NCBI RefSeq assembly: GCF_005239225.2
Contig: NC_133298.1
Coordinates: 2,356,001-2,420,000, forward strand
DNA: 64,000 nt
Source: Populus alba
Taxonomy: Eukaryota > Streptophyta > Magnoliopsida > Malpighiales > Salicaceae
Reading direction: 5' to 3'
In this document: positions 33,555 through 46,200 of the stretch, in pieces
How positions within the stretch are numbered: position 1 is the first letter of the stretch
How the letters are laid out: every line of letters begins with the position of its first letter
The notes under the pieces: model-generated
Databases searched by the model: none
The model's input: the letters and a program-made list of their open reading frames with translations, nothing else
What the model was told of the DNA's origin: nothing
Position numbers and translations under genes: made by a program

Positions 33555-36500
33555 TGTAACAACCCCGATTTTCTATATTCTTTTTCGCGATACATTGGAA
33601 ATTTTTAGGTAATTTTTTTTTTGATATACAGGTTCCACCAAAATTTCGGCAGAGTCTCCCCTATACTGGGAGGTCCCAAGTTATCGATATATACCCTGTT
33701 TACACTTCTAATATCTCACATCTCCTCATAACTCAATTACGACCCAATCATCCTGGGTCTCAACCCAACTCATTCTCATCAACATAACACATCTTATTCA
33801 ATAACATCATATAATGTAGTTCAAATAAAAGATTCAATTTCAATTATAAACATGCATGGTCAAAAAGGTACTAAGAGTTTCAACCATTAGATTAAAGACA
33901 TACATTCAAATTTACAGATTTATATTACATCTCAAGTTTTAGGAGATAAGTCTTTTAATTTACAATTTATTTACATGGTCAAAAGCAAAAGACAACTAAT
34001 CTAGTATCACTCTTGACACGACCCTGATGGACCTAAAAATAGAAATTAACATGTACACGTAATTATAAGAAAATAGTAACAAGCAATAACAATGGCAAAC
34101 AATAATCTCTACGGAATTTCTTTTGATATATAAAGTTAGGCATAAACCTCTTTTACAACATATATTTTCCATCTATTACCAATATCCATCTAATATCCTA
34201 TCTCATTTGCCAAAAACAATTCCATTTTGGAAATCTCAACACAACTTAACGGTTTGCGGACACCATCTTCTTATAAATCAATTCTCACTTAATACCAAGA
34301 TATTCCTCTCTTGGTATCATTAGCTTATCTCATTCTTTTGGAATAACTAATCCATATATTCCCTTTCTGAATCTATTGCTAAAAGGTAATCACTGAAACT
34401 AATAAATGTCATTAGTATCATTAGTCTTCTAATATCGAGCTAGACTAATCAATTACATTCACATGTCAATATCAATACAACCGATCATTATCATTAACTA
34501 TTCCTACCTTAGAATGGTTAATCAAATCTTATTCATATCTGGTTTACCATCAAACTTATCGATGTCAAGAACCCTTGACATCATTAGCCTCCTTACCTGG
34601 AGTAGCTAATCACACCAGAAATGGTTGTCGATACCAATGTGACCTATTGATATCATTAACTATTCTCGACCCGGAATGGTTAATCAATGACATTTGATTC
34701 TTCCATTCGTGCCGAACCCCTTTCATTATTATTTTTTTATTAACATCATATGCATTGTAACCACGGTTGCCAAGTATCATTCGCACACAATCTTAGTTAT
34801 CGACACTACGGTCACTAAGCATCCTTAGCCATCAACACTATGGTAACCAATTATCTATCAATTCCCCTCCAATCTCCAAGTCATTGTGTCTATCCAATAA
34901 CCACATTAATTAATTTACTCAATATCTTAGTCATATATTAATTATTTTACTCGTAACATTTAGAATTTACTACTTCTAACTTCAATAATTTAATTCACAT
35001 AATCTCTTCAAAACTTAACTATCCGGCTACTCATCCCGATTGCCAATAATTCTGGTAATTTCATATAATTACCCACACATTTGGTTAACCTTCCTCGATT
35101 ACCAATAAATCTAGTAATTTCATACGAATTACCCAGCCTCCAGCTAACCTCTTTTGTTAGCCAATCAATCCGGTAATTCCATACGAATTACCCTATATTC
35201 GATTAACTTCCTCGTTAACCAATAAACCCGGTAATTCTCTTAATTACCCAAGAAATCTGGCTAACCCATCCTGGTTGGCAAAATCAATCCGGTAATTCCA
35301 TACGAATTACCTAGCATCCGGCTAACCTCTTTTGTTAGCCAATCAATCCGGTAATTCCATACGAATTACCTCATATTCAGTTAACTTCCTCGTCAACCAA
35401 TAAACCCGGTAACTCTTTTAATTACCCAAGAAATCTGGCTAACCCATCCTGGTTGCCAAAATCAATCTAGTAATTCCATTCGAATTACCCAGCACCCGGC
35501 TAACCTCTTTTGTTAGCCAAATAATTTCAGCACTTTCTCTTAACTTACCAATAGTTCTTATTTGTAATAATCACTCAACTTATTCATTTGTTTCATTCTT
35601 TTAACATCAATTAAACACACAACACAGATATTTAAGAAAAACTGATAATTACAAAATAAGATGATGAATCACCTACCTAAAATAGGTGCACGTGCTGCCA
35701 CTCCATGCAATTTTCCGGTCCCCACAGCTTTCCCTGTACCACCAGGGATTCAATTTTTATCAACAATACAACCAACATCACATCTTCATTTAATTCTCAT
35801 TCAACTAGTATTCTCAAACTAATCACAAGGAATTTTCTTTAAGATCTCATACACTTACTCATTTTAATGTTTATATTCATTCTTATAATTTTGTTATCAA
35901 AACCATCACTCAACAGCAATTCCAAGCAATGATTAAAAATCGTCTAATTTCGATCAATTAAGCTTAACCAACCCAGAACACTATCTAGTGTCTGAATCAT
36001 ATCTAAAGTTGTAAAACTCAGTTTTGGGAGTGATTTATCTCTATGAAAGGCTAAACATAGAGATACAACTTTTATGAAGAAACCAACTCCAAATTATTTT
36101 GTTTTAAGGCTCACAATCAACAATCATAATAGCCCCTCCTTTATAGCTAAAATTTTGGACAACGAGGATTTTCATTCCTTGGAAATCCTTTTCAACTTCC
36201 AACTTATTTTCATTGCAAAAACAACATCATCCAAGGTCATTTGGCATAATTAAATCACAAATTCAACCCAATTCTAAAGCAAAACATTCAAACAATTTCC
36301 CTACCTCTACAATATAGCAAAGATTAGACCAAAAATAAGGAAACTCATTCCTTTTGGGATTTCTCCTAATATTATTATTAATACAACAAAATGATGAACT
36401 ATTCATTTTCTTTCGCTCTCTCCTCGTGCGATTAAACATATGCGGCAAACCTTAACAATTAATATTCTTAGATCATTATCACCACAACAATTTCACCCCA

Positions 36501-38229
36501 CTAGTTGGAATCCATGACAATCTTCATTAACTAATCAATTTGACAAAAATACTTATGCCTAGCTTTAAATATGCTTTATTTTCCATATTTCTTTCATTTC
36601 AATTTCTTTATGGTTCCACCCCATTTACATCCACACAACCAACAAGTTAGCTTTGTATTCAATCAACATGTTCATATAGCAATGTTCCTTACTATTCTTA
36701 CACAATAATTATACTTCCCCTCATATAAAGAATACACAATTAATCTATAATAATCCCAATAACAAGAACATATTTTACCATTACATCTTCCATAAAACCT
36801 ACACCCACACAATTCTAATTTCATCAAAACATGCATTTAATCAAGCTTACTACATTTTGTCAAAACTAGCAATAGATTCAAAAGGTAATAATTCATCAAC
36901 CTCTAATTATTGTTTCAAACCCAACGGTCAGACTACATATCATAGCGTTGTGCATAATATATCTAAAACTCATAATGATCCAACAGTTAAATCGCCCTAG
37001 ATCTGAAGAAAACCGAGCTTACCTGAAAATGGGCGAGATACTGTTCAACATGCATGAAACCTTGCCGGAGAAATATTTTCCGATCTCCACCGTCCAGAAT
37101 GAAGGACACATCTAGTCGCACCACATATCCAAGAATGAGCATGATCCAACGGTGGAAGAGAGAGAAATAGGCCGGCGACCAAACTGCCCTGCAGGTGCAT
37201 TTCCTTTTTGTTTTTCATGAAATTGCCGATGATGATTTATGTCCAATGGAGTGTGTTCCTTCCAATCCCTCCGGTCAGTTAGTAGATAAGTGTAATAAGA
37301 ACAATATATCCAAAACGTAGCATGCTCCAACGGTTGAGTCCTGAGATATGGCCACCGGAGTATTATTGGTTTTACTCCAAAATCTGCAGCTCTCTCTGTC
37401 CGCTTTTCTCTTCTTTTATTTTTTTTTTAATCTGGTGGCCTTTGCATTTTTATAGGCACCTTTTTCCATAATTACAATTTTGTCCCTCGTTCATGCCTTT
37501 ATGTATTTTATTTTATTTTTCATGTAAACTATCTAGTTTATTTCTGCTTAAATCGTTAGTCTTTACCAAACTCCGATTGGGATGAGATATTTAACCAAGG
37601 TAGGAAAACATGTTAATAGACTTCATGCAAAATTTCTTCTCGATCCTACGATTGGATTGAGAATTCTGCTTCCTAATATAAACTTGTTCAATTCATGACT
37701 TTTTATAAACAATCTAGATTTTTCTTGTTCAATCTTCACAAACAAAAATCATATCAATTATCCTTCTAAACCTTTACGATCATTTTATTATTTTGAAATG
37801 TATTAATTTTAGGATTTCCACCTTTATTTATTTATCGGGCTTATTACCGTTTCAAAATAACGTCACTGAGTTTAATCGGTGCTTGCACCTTCAGTCCTAC
37901 CCTTTTTCATTGCACTATCATTTATTATAATGCATTCTTTATTACCTCACTTACTTCCTAAAAATATTTTGTTATTTTTCTCATTATTTTATCCATCAAA
38001 ACACGTTACCAATTTCTCTGTCCTTATGAATTCTAAACCAAAATTCATTTTATAGAGGTCATCTCTTCCATTTTATAGAGGTCATCTCTTCCATTATATA
38101 TCATTATTTATCTATTATTTCTAATCTTGGTTTTCATCACTCATTGAAATATTACCACTTTCAGTCTTACGTTTACATGAGGGTTTACATATCTACATAT
38201 TTAAATTATAGATTTCTAGGGTTTTCATA
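33555..38229 (-). mobile_element. 4.7 kb insertion in the LOG-type frame, probable solo LTR
   Basis: Flanked by the 5 bp duplication gtgtc (33550-33554 and 38230-38234). The forward strand starts tgtaacaacccc and ends gttttcata. On the reverse strand this reads tatgaaaac ... ggggttgttaca, with a TATA box (cctataaaaatgc) near 37450-37462, as for a long LTR promoter; the TG start would be mutated to TA. I see no gag, pol or internal direct LTR pair, so a solo LTR is the best reading. The lineage is undetermined. Three copies of an approximately 180 bp unit lie at about 35117-35525, and degenerate 'cattagc/gctaat' repeats at 34300-34900. No gene is seen in its 4.7 kb. Confidence 0.75.
35117..35525. 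repeat. Tandem units of about 180 bp inside the 4.7 kb insertion
   Basis: gaattaccNagc...ggctaacctcttttgttagcc recurs at about 35117, 35297 and 35477, with ccggtaattccatacgaatt between. The units contain short inverted pairs (ctaacc/ggttag). Confidence 0.7.
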
Positions 38230-38715
38230 GTGTCAATGGCTGCATTTTTAGGAGGCAGTCAAGTTTTGGGTGTTGTCCCCAAAGCTTTAGCAAATGGAGA
38301 CATCATTGGAAAAACAATTGGAGAGGAACTACAGGTCTTCACAATGTCTGACTGACTGAACGCCATGTTTAGCCATGTTGATGCCTTAATTGCCTTACCA
38401 GGTGGTCTGGGCACATTGGAAGAGATCTTTCATATTTCATCTTGGGCCCAACTGCACATTCACCATAAACCTATAGGTTTGTTAAATGTCAATGGTTTTT
38501 ATGATAAGTTGCTGTCTTTCCTTGATCAAGCTGTGGAACATGAATTTCTAACATCTTTGGCACGACAAATCATAATCTCTGCTGCTACTGCTGAACAATT
38601 GATTGACCAACTACAATCTTTCATTCCTGTCATTGATCCCTGCATGAGTCGCCTAGATTGGTCAACTAAGGAAAGCCGTAAAAAGCTTAGATTAGATTTG
38701 AGCCTTCATCTTTGA

Positions 38716-39962
38716 AACCTTGTGTCTTGTGGTTTTATTAATAGCATATTATTTTGTTTTATTACTTCTTATATTTGTTTAAGTATGTTTCAGGTTTGTC
38801 ATTGTTCGCTGTTTCAGGTGATGTCTTCTATACTCTATCTTTCTACCTTAGAACATTGAGGACAATGTCTCGTTTTGGTTGGGGGGAGAGGGTAGTAGTT
38901 TAAAAAAAAACCTAACGAACTAACTGTTTTTGTTTTTAAAAAAACCATTTGGCAAAACTATTATTACTAGGATGGCAGAGTAAAGAGGAATTATTCTTGA
39001 GACGCATCTTAGTAAAAATTTTCTAATGGTTATTTGCAATATTCATAACAAGGCCTATTAGAATACTTCTTGAAATATTCAGGTTTACAAACTCTCGCAT
39101 TGCTATCACTTGATTCTGCTCCTATACTCATTTAACAAGTATTATTAAACCTTCATTTTCACACACACACTTCAACATATGATTGTGGGTTGCACATTAG
39201 ATTATTACATTATTTATGTTCTTTTGTTGAAGGTAACAACTAAGGGAAAGGGATAGTATATAATTTGCACAAAAAAAAAATGATAATATTGATGATAATA
39301 AAAACGTAGATAAGTTTGGTTTCGTAGCCTCCCTAACCTAAACAATTAAGCCCGAAGGGGTGTTTTAACACCTAATACCCTAAAGTCAACTGACTTGGGA
39401 GCTATTGGCCCAAAGCTTGTTACATGAGTTAAGGAGAAAAGCTTAAGGGAATCAAACATTGCACTATCTACGTATCAGTATCTGCAACTCGAGTTGTTAA
39501 GCTCGTAGGGGTGTCTCAACACCTAATGCCCTAAGACCAACTGGTCTTGGAGTCATTAGCCTAAAACTCGTTACATGGGTTAAAGATACATTGTGTTTTA
39601 AGTTGTATGTGTATATATATATATAAAAAAAAAAGAAGAAGAAGAAAAAAAAGTAATAATAATAATAATCTCAACCCAAGGAAGTTCACCTTAAACATTT
39701 GAACATAATATTGTTTTCTTCCAACAAAAGCCCCATCATCTATGTTTTCATATATTGAGCACATAAAAAGAAGGTTTATTAATATCTTGTTTAAGAATTG
39801 TATGAAGCAGGAATATATAAATTTAATGAGAGTTTGTTTATCTGGATAGATTAATGGAAGTTGAATGATGATGAATGCCTTGCTTTGTGAAACTTGCAAA
39901 ATTGTTTCTCTATTTTTAACGCTTTAGATTACTAGGACTAGTAATAAGCTGGTTGGGGGGTG
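38716..39962 (+). mobile_element. Athila 3' UTR, right copy
   Basis: Follows the LOG stop codon directly and matches 12555-13797 closely. The attgaggacaatgtctcg and ggttggggggagagg motifs lie at about 38860-38895, and the polypurine tract ggttggggggtg precedes the LTR. The position of the LOG frame upstream of these Athila motifs is the main evidence that the gene is within the element. Confidence 0.78.
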
Positions 39963-41376
39963 TGATTAGTACTTAAAAGTGCATGTTTATCAAGGTTTTA
40001 TATCATCATTTTGCACTTGAAGTATCAATAACTCCTTAACTAAAGCATGTTTTATAATAACAAGTTTGATACTATAAGATACCTTAATTTATGGTAAATG
40101 CTCATCTTAAATGCAGGTCTATCACATAAATGAAAAGATTGATTGATGAGTTTAAGTATTGAAAGTGAAAGGACAAAGAGATGGCCAAACTTAGAAAGAG
40201 ATGCTGACGCAGTCCAAACCGGAAACATTGCTCGGTTAATTGGATCATATCTGGAGCTCTAGATCTCGGATTTAGGTCCATTTTATATGGATGGAAAGGT
40301 AAGACAAAGGCCTACAACTTTCATGGGAGCCCAAGATTTGAAAAGGTCGTTTTGAAGTCCAAATTGAAGGAACAGAGAAGGAGTCCGAAGCTGTCCTGCA
40401 GCCCAGACACTATTTAGTGTTCAACCCATATCTTGAGTTCTAGAAGTCCAAATGACCTCATCTTTTTTTTGTTGGAAAGATGAGACAATTTCCTAGAACA
40501 TTCCTGAGGATTCTGGGCAAATTATGATGTTAGCAATGACGTGTTGTTCAGACAAGAAGATAAAGATTGTCACCAAGTCAAGATGTGGCCACCCACTCAT
40601 CATGTAGTCAATAAATCAATAGTTCCAAATTTTGGCCTATAAAAGGAGGCACTTACCATGTATTGAGGCATCTTGGTTTCCAGATCAAGATCATGCTCTT
40701 GCTTTCTCTCTTTGTATTGCTTATGTTTTGCTTTCAATAATATCAAGTTTATGCACTTCATTTCCTTTCCTTTACTTAGTTAACTTTTTTCTCATTTATG
40801 TTCTTATCTTGTTCATTTATGTTTCTTTCTTTCATTATGTTTAGCTAAGTTAATTACGTCAAGGTGAAAAGGGTACACTAATGGTGTAAGAATAAGTATA
40901 ATATAAACTTAACATGGACCTTAATGTTGGATACTAACATGTTTTATATTTGTTATCTTGTTCATTTTTAATACTTTGCTTGTTAAATGGTTAATCTAGA
41001 TTTATGTTGTATAACACTTGGTACAACAAATACTTGGCACTTTCATAACCCATACTGTATGGTATAACCGACACCTGAGCTATGAAAGGAACTTGATTTG
41101 TTGTTAACATAAGTTATAATCATGAATGCCTGCCAACATTTACAAGTATTAGCTTTATTCGAATAAGATAACTAATGTAATCATGTTAACAATTTATAAT
41201 CTGATTGGAACCTCCTTTATGTGTGGTTTCCAGTTGAGTAATAAGAGTTTATACTATACTTGTTTGAAGTACCATTAGTGGATCCTCTAACCTTGACATT
41301 TTGTTTTTTAATCATTGTTTTAATCCTTACGTTAATCTTTCATCTCAAAGTTCTCATTAATTTCTTCATCTTTTGC

Positions 41377-41407
<31 letters not shown>

Positions 41408-41696
41408 TACATTCTGTTTATATTATATAATATATATCTTTGATCTTTTCATAAACTCAGTATATAGGCTGGAAACCTGTGACCCGATCTTTTAGATCAT
41501 TCTCAGGTATAACAACGCCATGTACTGAGTATTATAATTATAATTATTGTTATTTTTATTGTTGTTGTTGTTGTTGTATTGTTATTTATAATTTATACAA
41601 TTAACCTCTCTGTGGTTCGACCCCGGTCTTGCCGGGTTATTTATTACTTCGACACTCCTGCACTTGGGAAAAGACATCAAACTTTTAGTCGTGTCA
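39963..41696 (+). repeat. Athila right LTR
   Basis: 1734 bp, begins tgattagtacttaaaag and ends cttttagtcgtgtca. It is uninterrupted and shows the empty site for the solo LTR found in the middle LTR. TATA box near 40636. Microsatellites are shorter than in the middle LTR. Confidence 0.92.
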
Positions 41697-41703
41697 TAGC
41701 ACA

Positions 41704-41868
41704 TGTTAAATAATATTTATTTAGTCTTATTTATTAAGGGTAGAATAGTACTTTCAGTTTAACCTATATATACTTTATTTGTATTTAGGTTAAGACTATG
41801 CATTCATAATAAACAGATTATTCAGAATTGTAGCCTCCTTTTTGTGTTTGATCTCAATAAGTTTAACA
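41704..41868 (+). repeat. Element D 5' LTR
   Basis: 165 bp with inverted tgtta/taaca ends. It contains cctatatatactt, a likely TATA region. Confidence 0.92.
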
Positions 41869-41880
41869 TGGTATCTGAGC
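41869..41880 (+). other. Element D primer binding site
   Basis: tggtatctgagc directly follows the LTR. It is the tRNA-Met form with one change from tggtatcagagc. Confidence 0.85.
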
Positions 41881-42207
41881 TGGTTTTATGTAACGACGCT
41901 TAATCCTAATTTTTTTTTGGAGTGATATTTTGTCTTCCGCTTCTGCAAAATTGGGTATTTCGACAGTTTCTGCAATTATTTTGGTATTTCGATAGTTTCT
42001 GCAATTATTTTGGTATTTCGTCTTCCCTTCAGCTTCTGCAATTTGGTATTTGCGTTCAATTTTTGCAAATTTATTTTGTGTTTTGGAGTAATCGTATAAT
42101 TTCGAGAAGATATTTTTTTAGTTTTCTGCAATCTCTTTTCAGTTTCTGCAAATTGGTATTTAGTTTTCCGTTGCTTTTGCATTCTAGTTCTTTGTGACTG
42201 TTGATTA

Positions 42208-43170
42208 TGGCTACTGAAAGAGATGATTCGCTTCAGTCTGTGAGTGTGAGGTTGGATGGGAAGAACTATTCGTATTGGAGTTATGTAATGCAAAATTTCC
42301 TTAAGGGTAAGAAGATGTGGGGGTATGTTAGTGGAACTTATATAATACCTAAGAATATTGAAGAGGGGGATGTTGTTTTGATAGATACATGGGAAGCAAA
42401 TAATGCAAAGATTATTACTTGGATCAACAATTCTGTTGAGCATTCGATAGGTATGCAATTGGCGAAGTATGAGACAACAAAAGAGGTTTGGGATCATCTG
42501 CAAAGGTTATTCACACAATCAAATTTTGCAAAACAGTATCAATTAGAGAATGACATACGAGCTCTTCATCAAAAGAATATGAGTATTCAAGAGTTTTATT
42601 CTGCTATGACAAATCTTTGGGATCAATTAGCTCTTACAGAATCGGCAGAATTAAAGGCATGTGGTGCCTATATTGAGCGTAGAGAGCAGCAACGATTGGT
42701 ACATTTTTTAACAACACTTCGCAGTGATTTCGAAGGACTTAGAGGTTCAATTTTGTATCGTTCTCCACTGCCTTGTGTTGACTCTGTTGTTAGTGAGTTA
42801 TTGGCTGAGGAAAATACGTTCTTTCAGTCTTATTCTGAAAAGGGAATTCTTTCTGCTTCAAATCCTTCAGTATTAGCAGTGCCTTCTAAGCCATTCTCTA
42901 ATCATCAGAATAAGCCTTACACAAGGGTTGGCTTTGATGAGTGCAGTTTCTGTAAGCAGAAAGGTCATTGGAAAGCTTAGTGTCCTAAGTTGAGACAGTA
43001 GAATCAAGCTTGGAAGTCTGGCAATCAGTCACAATCTAATGCTCATAGACCACCTCAGGGTTATAAACCACCACACCACAATACTGCAGCAGTAGCTTCC
43101 TCAAGCTCTATTACCGATCCTAATATTTTGGCTGAGCAATTTCAAAAGTTCCTCTCCTTGCAGCCATAAG
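42208..43170 (+). pseudogene. Element D gag, inactivated
   Basis: ATG 42208 opens MATERDDSL and a copia gag: LDGKNYSYWSYVMQNFL, W-HL-LF-Q, I-EFY-AM-LWDQL. The CCHC knuckle CSFCKQKGHWKA-C (from 42944) is cut by a TAG at 42978. Further stops lie near 43000 and 43167, and a frameshift precedes the protease near 43240. Gag would form the particle that packages element RNA. The ORF has an upstream ATG at 42201, but the gag start at 42208 fits the usual beginning. Confidence 0.87.
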
Positions 43171-43246
43171 CAAAGTCCACTTCTTCTTCCATAGGTCAGT
43201 TGCCTCATAGTTCCTCAGGTATGTCACACTACACTCTAAATGGGTC

Positions 43247-46200
43247 TTGGATTTTGGTGCTTCTCATCATATGTCTCTAGATTCCTCATCTTTTACCTCT
43301 GTGTCCCATTTGTCCTCCATTCCTGTTATGACTGCTGATGGCACTCCTATGCCCTTAGCAGGTGTTGGTTCTATTGTCACACCTCACTTGTCTCTCCCTA
43401 ATGTTTATCTTATTCCAAAACTAAAATTAAATCTTGTGTCTGTTGGTCAAATATGTGATTCTAGTGATTATTTAGTCATGTTTTCTGGTTCGTTTTGTTG
43501 TAAACAGGATCTGCAGTCTCAGAAGCTGATTGGGACAGGCCGTAGAGAGAATGGACTATATATTTTGGATGAGTTAAAAGTGTCAGTTGCTGCTGCTACC
43601 GCTGCTACTACTACCGTTGATTTGTCTTCCTTTCGTTTGAGTCTTTCATCTTCTAGTTTTTATTTATGGCATTCCTGTCTAGGTCATGTTTCATCTTCTT
43701 GTTTGAGATTTTTGGCATCCACAGGAGCTTTAGGAAATTTGAAAACTTGTGACATTTCTGATTGTAGTGGATGTAAATTGGCAAAATTTTCCGCCTTACC
43801 TTTTAATCAAAGTATTTATGTTTCTTATTCACCATTTGATTTGATTCATTCTGATGTATGGGGACCTTCTCCTGTTGCCACAAAAGGAGGGTCTCGATAT
43901 TATGTCTCTTTTATTGATGATCATACTCATTATTGTTGGGTTTATTTAATGAAACATCGTTCTAAATTCTTTGAGATATATGCAGCTTTTCGAGCTCTTA
44001 TCAAAACTCAATATTCTGCTGTGATTAAATGTTTTAGGTGTGATTTGGGTGGGGAATACACCTCTACTAAATTTTGCCAATTGCTTGCCTTAGATGGAAC
44101 CATCCACCAAACTTCTTGTACAGATACTCCTGAGCAAAATGGTGTTGCTGAAAGAAAACATAGGCACATTATTGAAACTGCTCGTTCTCTCTTGTTGTCT
44201 GCCTTTGTTCCTAGTGAGTTTTGGGGAGAAGCTGTTCTTACTGCTGTAAGTTTAATTAATACAATTCCATCTTCTCATAGTTCGGGTCTATCTTCTTTTG
44301 AAAAGTTATATGGGTATGTTCCTGATTATTCCTCATTTAGAGTCTTTGGTTGTACTTGTTTTGTTCTTCGTCCTCATGTAGAACGAAGTAAGTTATCCTC
44401 TCGATCCGCTATTTGTGTTTTTCTAGGCTATGGTGAAGGTAAAAAGGGTTATCGTTGTTTTGATCCAATAACTCAGAAACTTTATGTGTCTCGTCATATT
44501 GTCTTCCTTGAGCATATACCTTTCTTTTCTATTCCATCCACTACTCATAACCTGACTAAATCAGATGTTATTAGTATAGATCCGTTTTCTAAGAATTCTG
44601 ATAATGATATCTCTCCCCATGTTCGATCAATTGGTACTCATAACTCTGCAGGTACTGGTACTTTACTCTCTGGCACACCTGAAGCTCCATTCTCATCTAC
44701 AGCCCCTCAAGCTTCATCTGAGATTGTGGATCCACCTCCACATCAGTCCATCTGTATTCGTAAGTCTACAAAACTACCAGATTTTGCTTATTCTTGTTAT
44801 TCTTCATCATTTACTTCCTTTTTAGCTTCTATTCATTGTCTCTTTGAGCCCTCTTCCTATAAAGAGGCAATTCTTAATCCGCTTTGGCAGCAAGCTATGG
44901 ATGAGGAACTTTCTGCTTTGCATAAGACAGATACTTGGGACCTGGTTCCTCTACCTCTTGGTAAGAGTGTTGTTGGTTGTCGTTGGGTATATAAGATCAA
45001 GACCAATTATGATGGGTCTATTGAGCGATATAAAGCTAGGCTGGTTGCAAAAGGATACTCTCAACAGTATGGTATGGACTATGAGAAGACATTTGCCCCG
45101 GTTGCAAAAATGACTACTATTTGTACTCTTATTGTTGTAGCTTCGATTCGTCAATGGCATATTTCTCAGCTTGATGTTAAAAATGCCTTCTTGAATGGAG
45201 ATCTTCAAGAAGAAGTTTATATGGCACCCCCTCCTGGTATTTCACATGACTCTGGATATGTTTTTAAGCTTAAGAAAGCATTATATGGTCTCAAACAAGC
45301 ACCCCGTGCTTGGTTTGAGAAATTCTCTATTGTGATCTCGTCTCTTGGCTTTGTTTCTAGTAGTCATGATTCTACTCTTTTTATCAAGTGCACTGATGTA
45401 GGTCGTATCATTCTGTCTTTATATGTTGATGACATGATTATTACCGGTGATGACATTGATGTTATTTCAGTTTTGAAGACAGAGTTGGCTAGACGGTTTG
45501 AAATGAAGGATGTCGCACGTCTTAAAATCCCGCGCGGCATCGGCTGGCGATTTTTCTCATTGTTGTGTTGCGTTTGCTTGAATCGGTTCGTTGGGAGTCG
45601 CCACCTAGTATTTCATTGAAGGCTACTAAGAAACTGGATGTACTGGTCTTGTCAGAGATTCGCGGGTAAGGGACTAGTTGTGGTTAGGGAAGGTATTAGC
45701 ACCCCTAACGCACCCTACCTGAGGTAAGCTGCTTTGCGAATTTGATGTGTTAAAGAAGTTTTAATAATTGTCTTTTCATCAAAAATTAGAAATATAACTT
45801 ACGTATAAGTTAATAATTCTTAACCGTGATCCAATCAAAATATTAAATTCTTCTTTAATCTTTGCAATATTATCATCATAAAAAAAAACATTCATAAAAC
45901 AAATACAAACATACACTTTAACTATTTTTGTTTTTTTTCTTTTCTTTTCTCTTTTCTTTTCTTTTCTTTTCTTTTACATCCACATTTACAAAGTATAAAT
46001 GATTCAAAAAAAAATAAACAAAAAATACATTAAAATTACAATAACAGCCCCAAAAATATCTGGAATTTACAGGGAACACCTTCTACATGCCGGAACAGTG
46101 CCGGCGCGTCTGGTCCACGCGCCACCGCCACTGAAAATAGACCCGCACAACAGTTGGGTCTGGCTCTACTCCGTCTCCTCTTCCCTTCTGCGCCGCCAGT

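Larger units (their letters stand above)
33382..38715 (+). pseudogene. LOG-type cytokinin phosphoribohydrolase frame, interrupted
   Basis: LOG enzymes release active cytokinin bases from cytokinin nucleoside monophosphates in the cytosol. The frame is 33382-33554 plus 38235-38715 (217 codons, normal LOG length), split by an insertion within the Val-Ser codons and its gtgtc duplication. Visible hallmarks: NICVFGGSS Rossmann start, LVYGGGNLGLMGG, VLGVVPKAL, and the PGGLGTLEE motif at 38398-38424, then KPIGLLNVNG and IIISAATAEQLI. Known plant LOG genes have several introns; none is present here, which suggests passage through RNA. A TGA at 38353-38355 replaces the codon where LOG proteins have the conserved Arg of their ERKA-M stretch; the next residue is Leu, not Lys. 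It lies inside an Athila internal region; its 3' end is repeated at 12476. Confidence 0.88.
12434..41696 (+). mobile_element. Athila-type tandem complex with nested insertions
   Basis: Reading left to right: 33 bp of an LTR start (12434-12466); a LOG 3' fragment and Athila 3' UTR (12476-13797); a middle LTR (13798-18524); primer site; gag and protease; pol remnants; unknown ORF; LOG-type frame; a second 3' UTR (38716-39962); a right LTR (39963-41696). This is what a tandem LTR-int-LTR-int-LTR product of LTR-LTR recombination would give after a deletion from LTR base 33 to the LOG 3' end. Athila identity rests on the gag, the zinc knuckle, the DLGAS protease, the integrase zinc and C-terminal ends, the tggcgccgttgccgagga primer site, and the 'cattgaggacaatg' 3' UTR motif. 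Flanks taaca and tagca may be a decayed target duplication. Nested inside are elements at 14925-17888, 21058-31692 and 33555-38229. Confidence 0.8.

Noticed and set aside
33382..33612. Stand-alone 76-codon LOG-like gene
   Set aside because: The last 19 codons are inserted-element sequence; the real frame continues at 38235.
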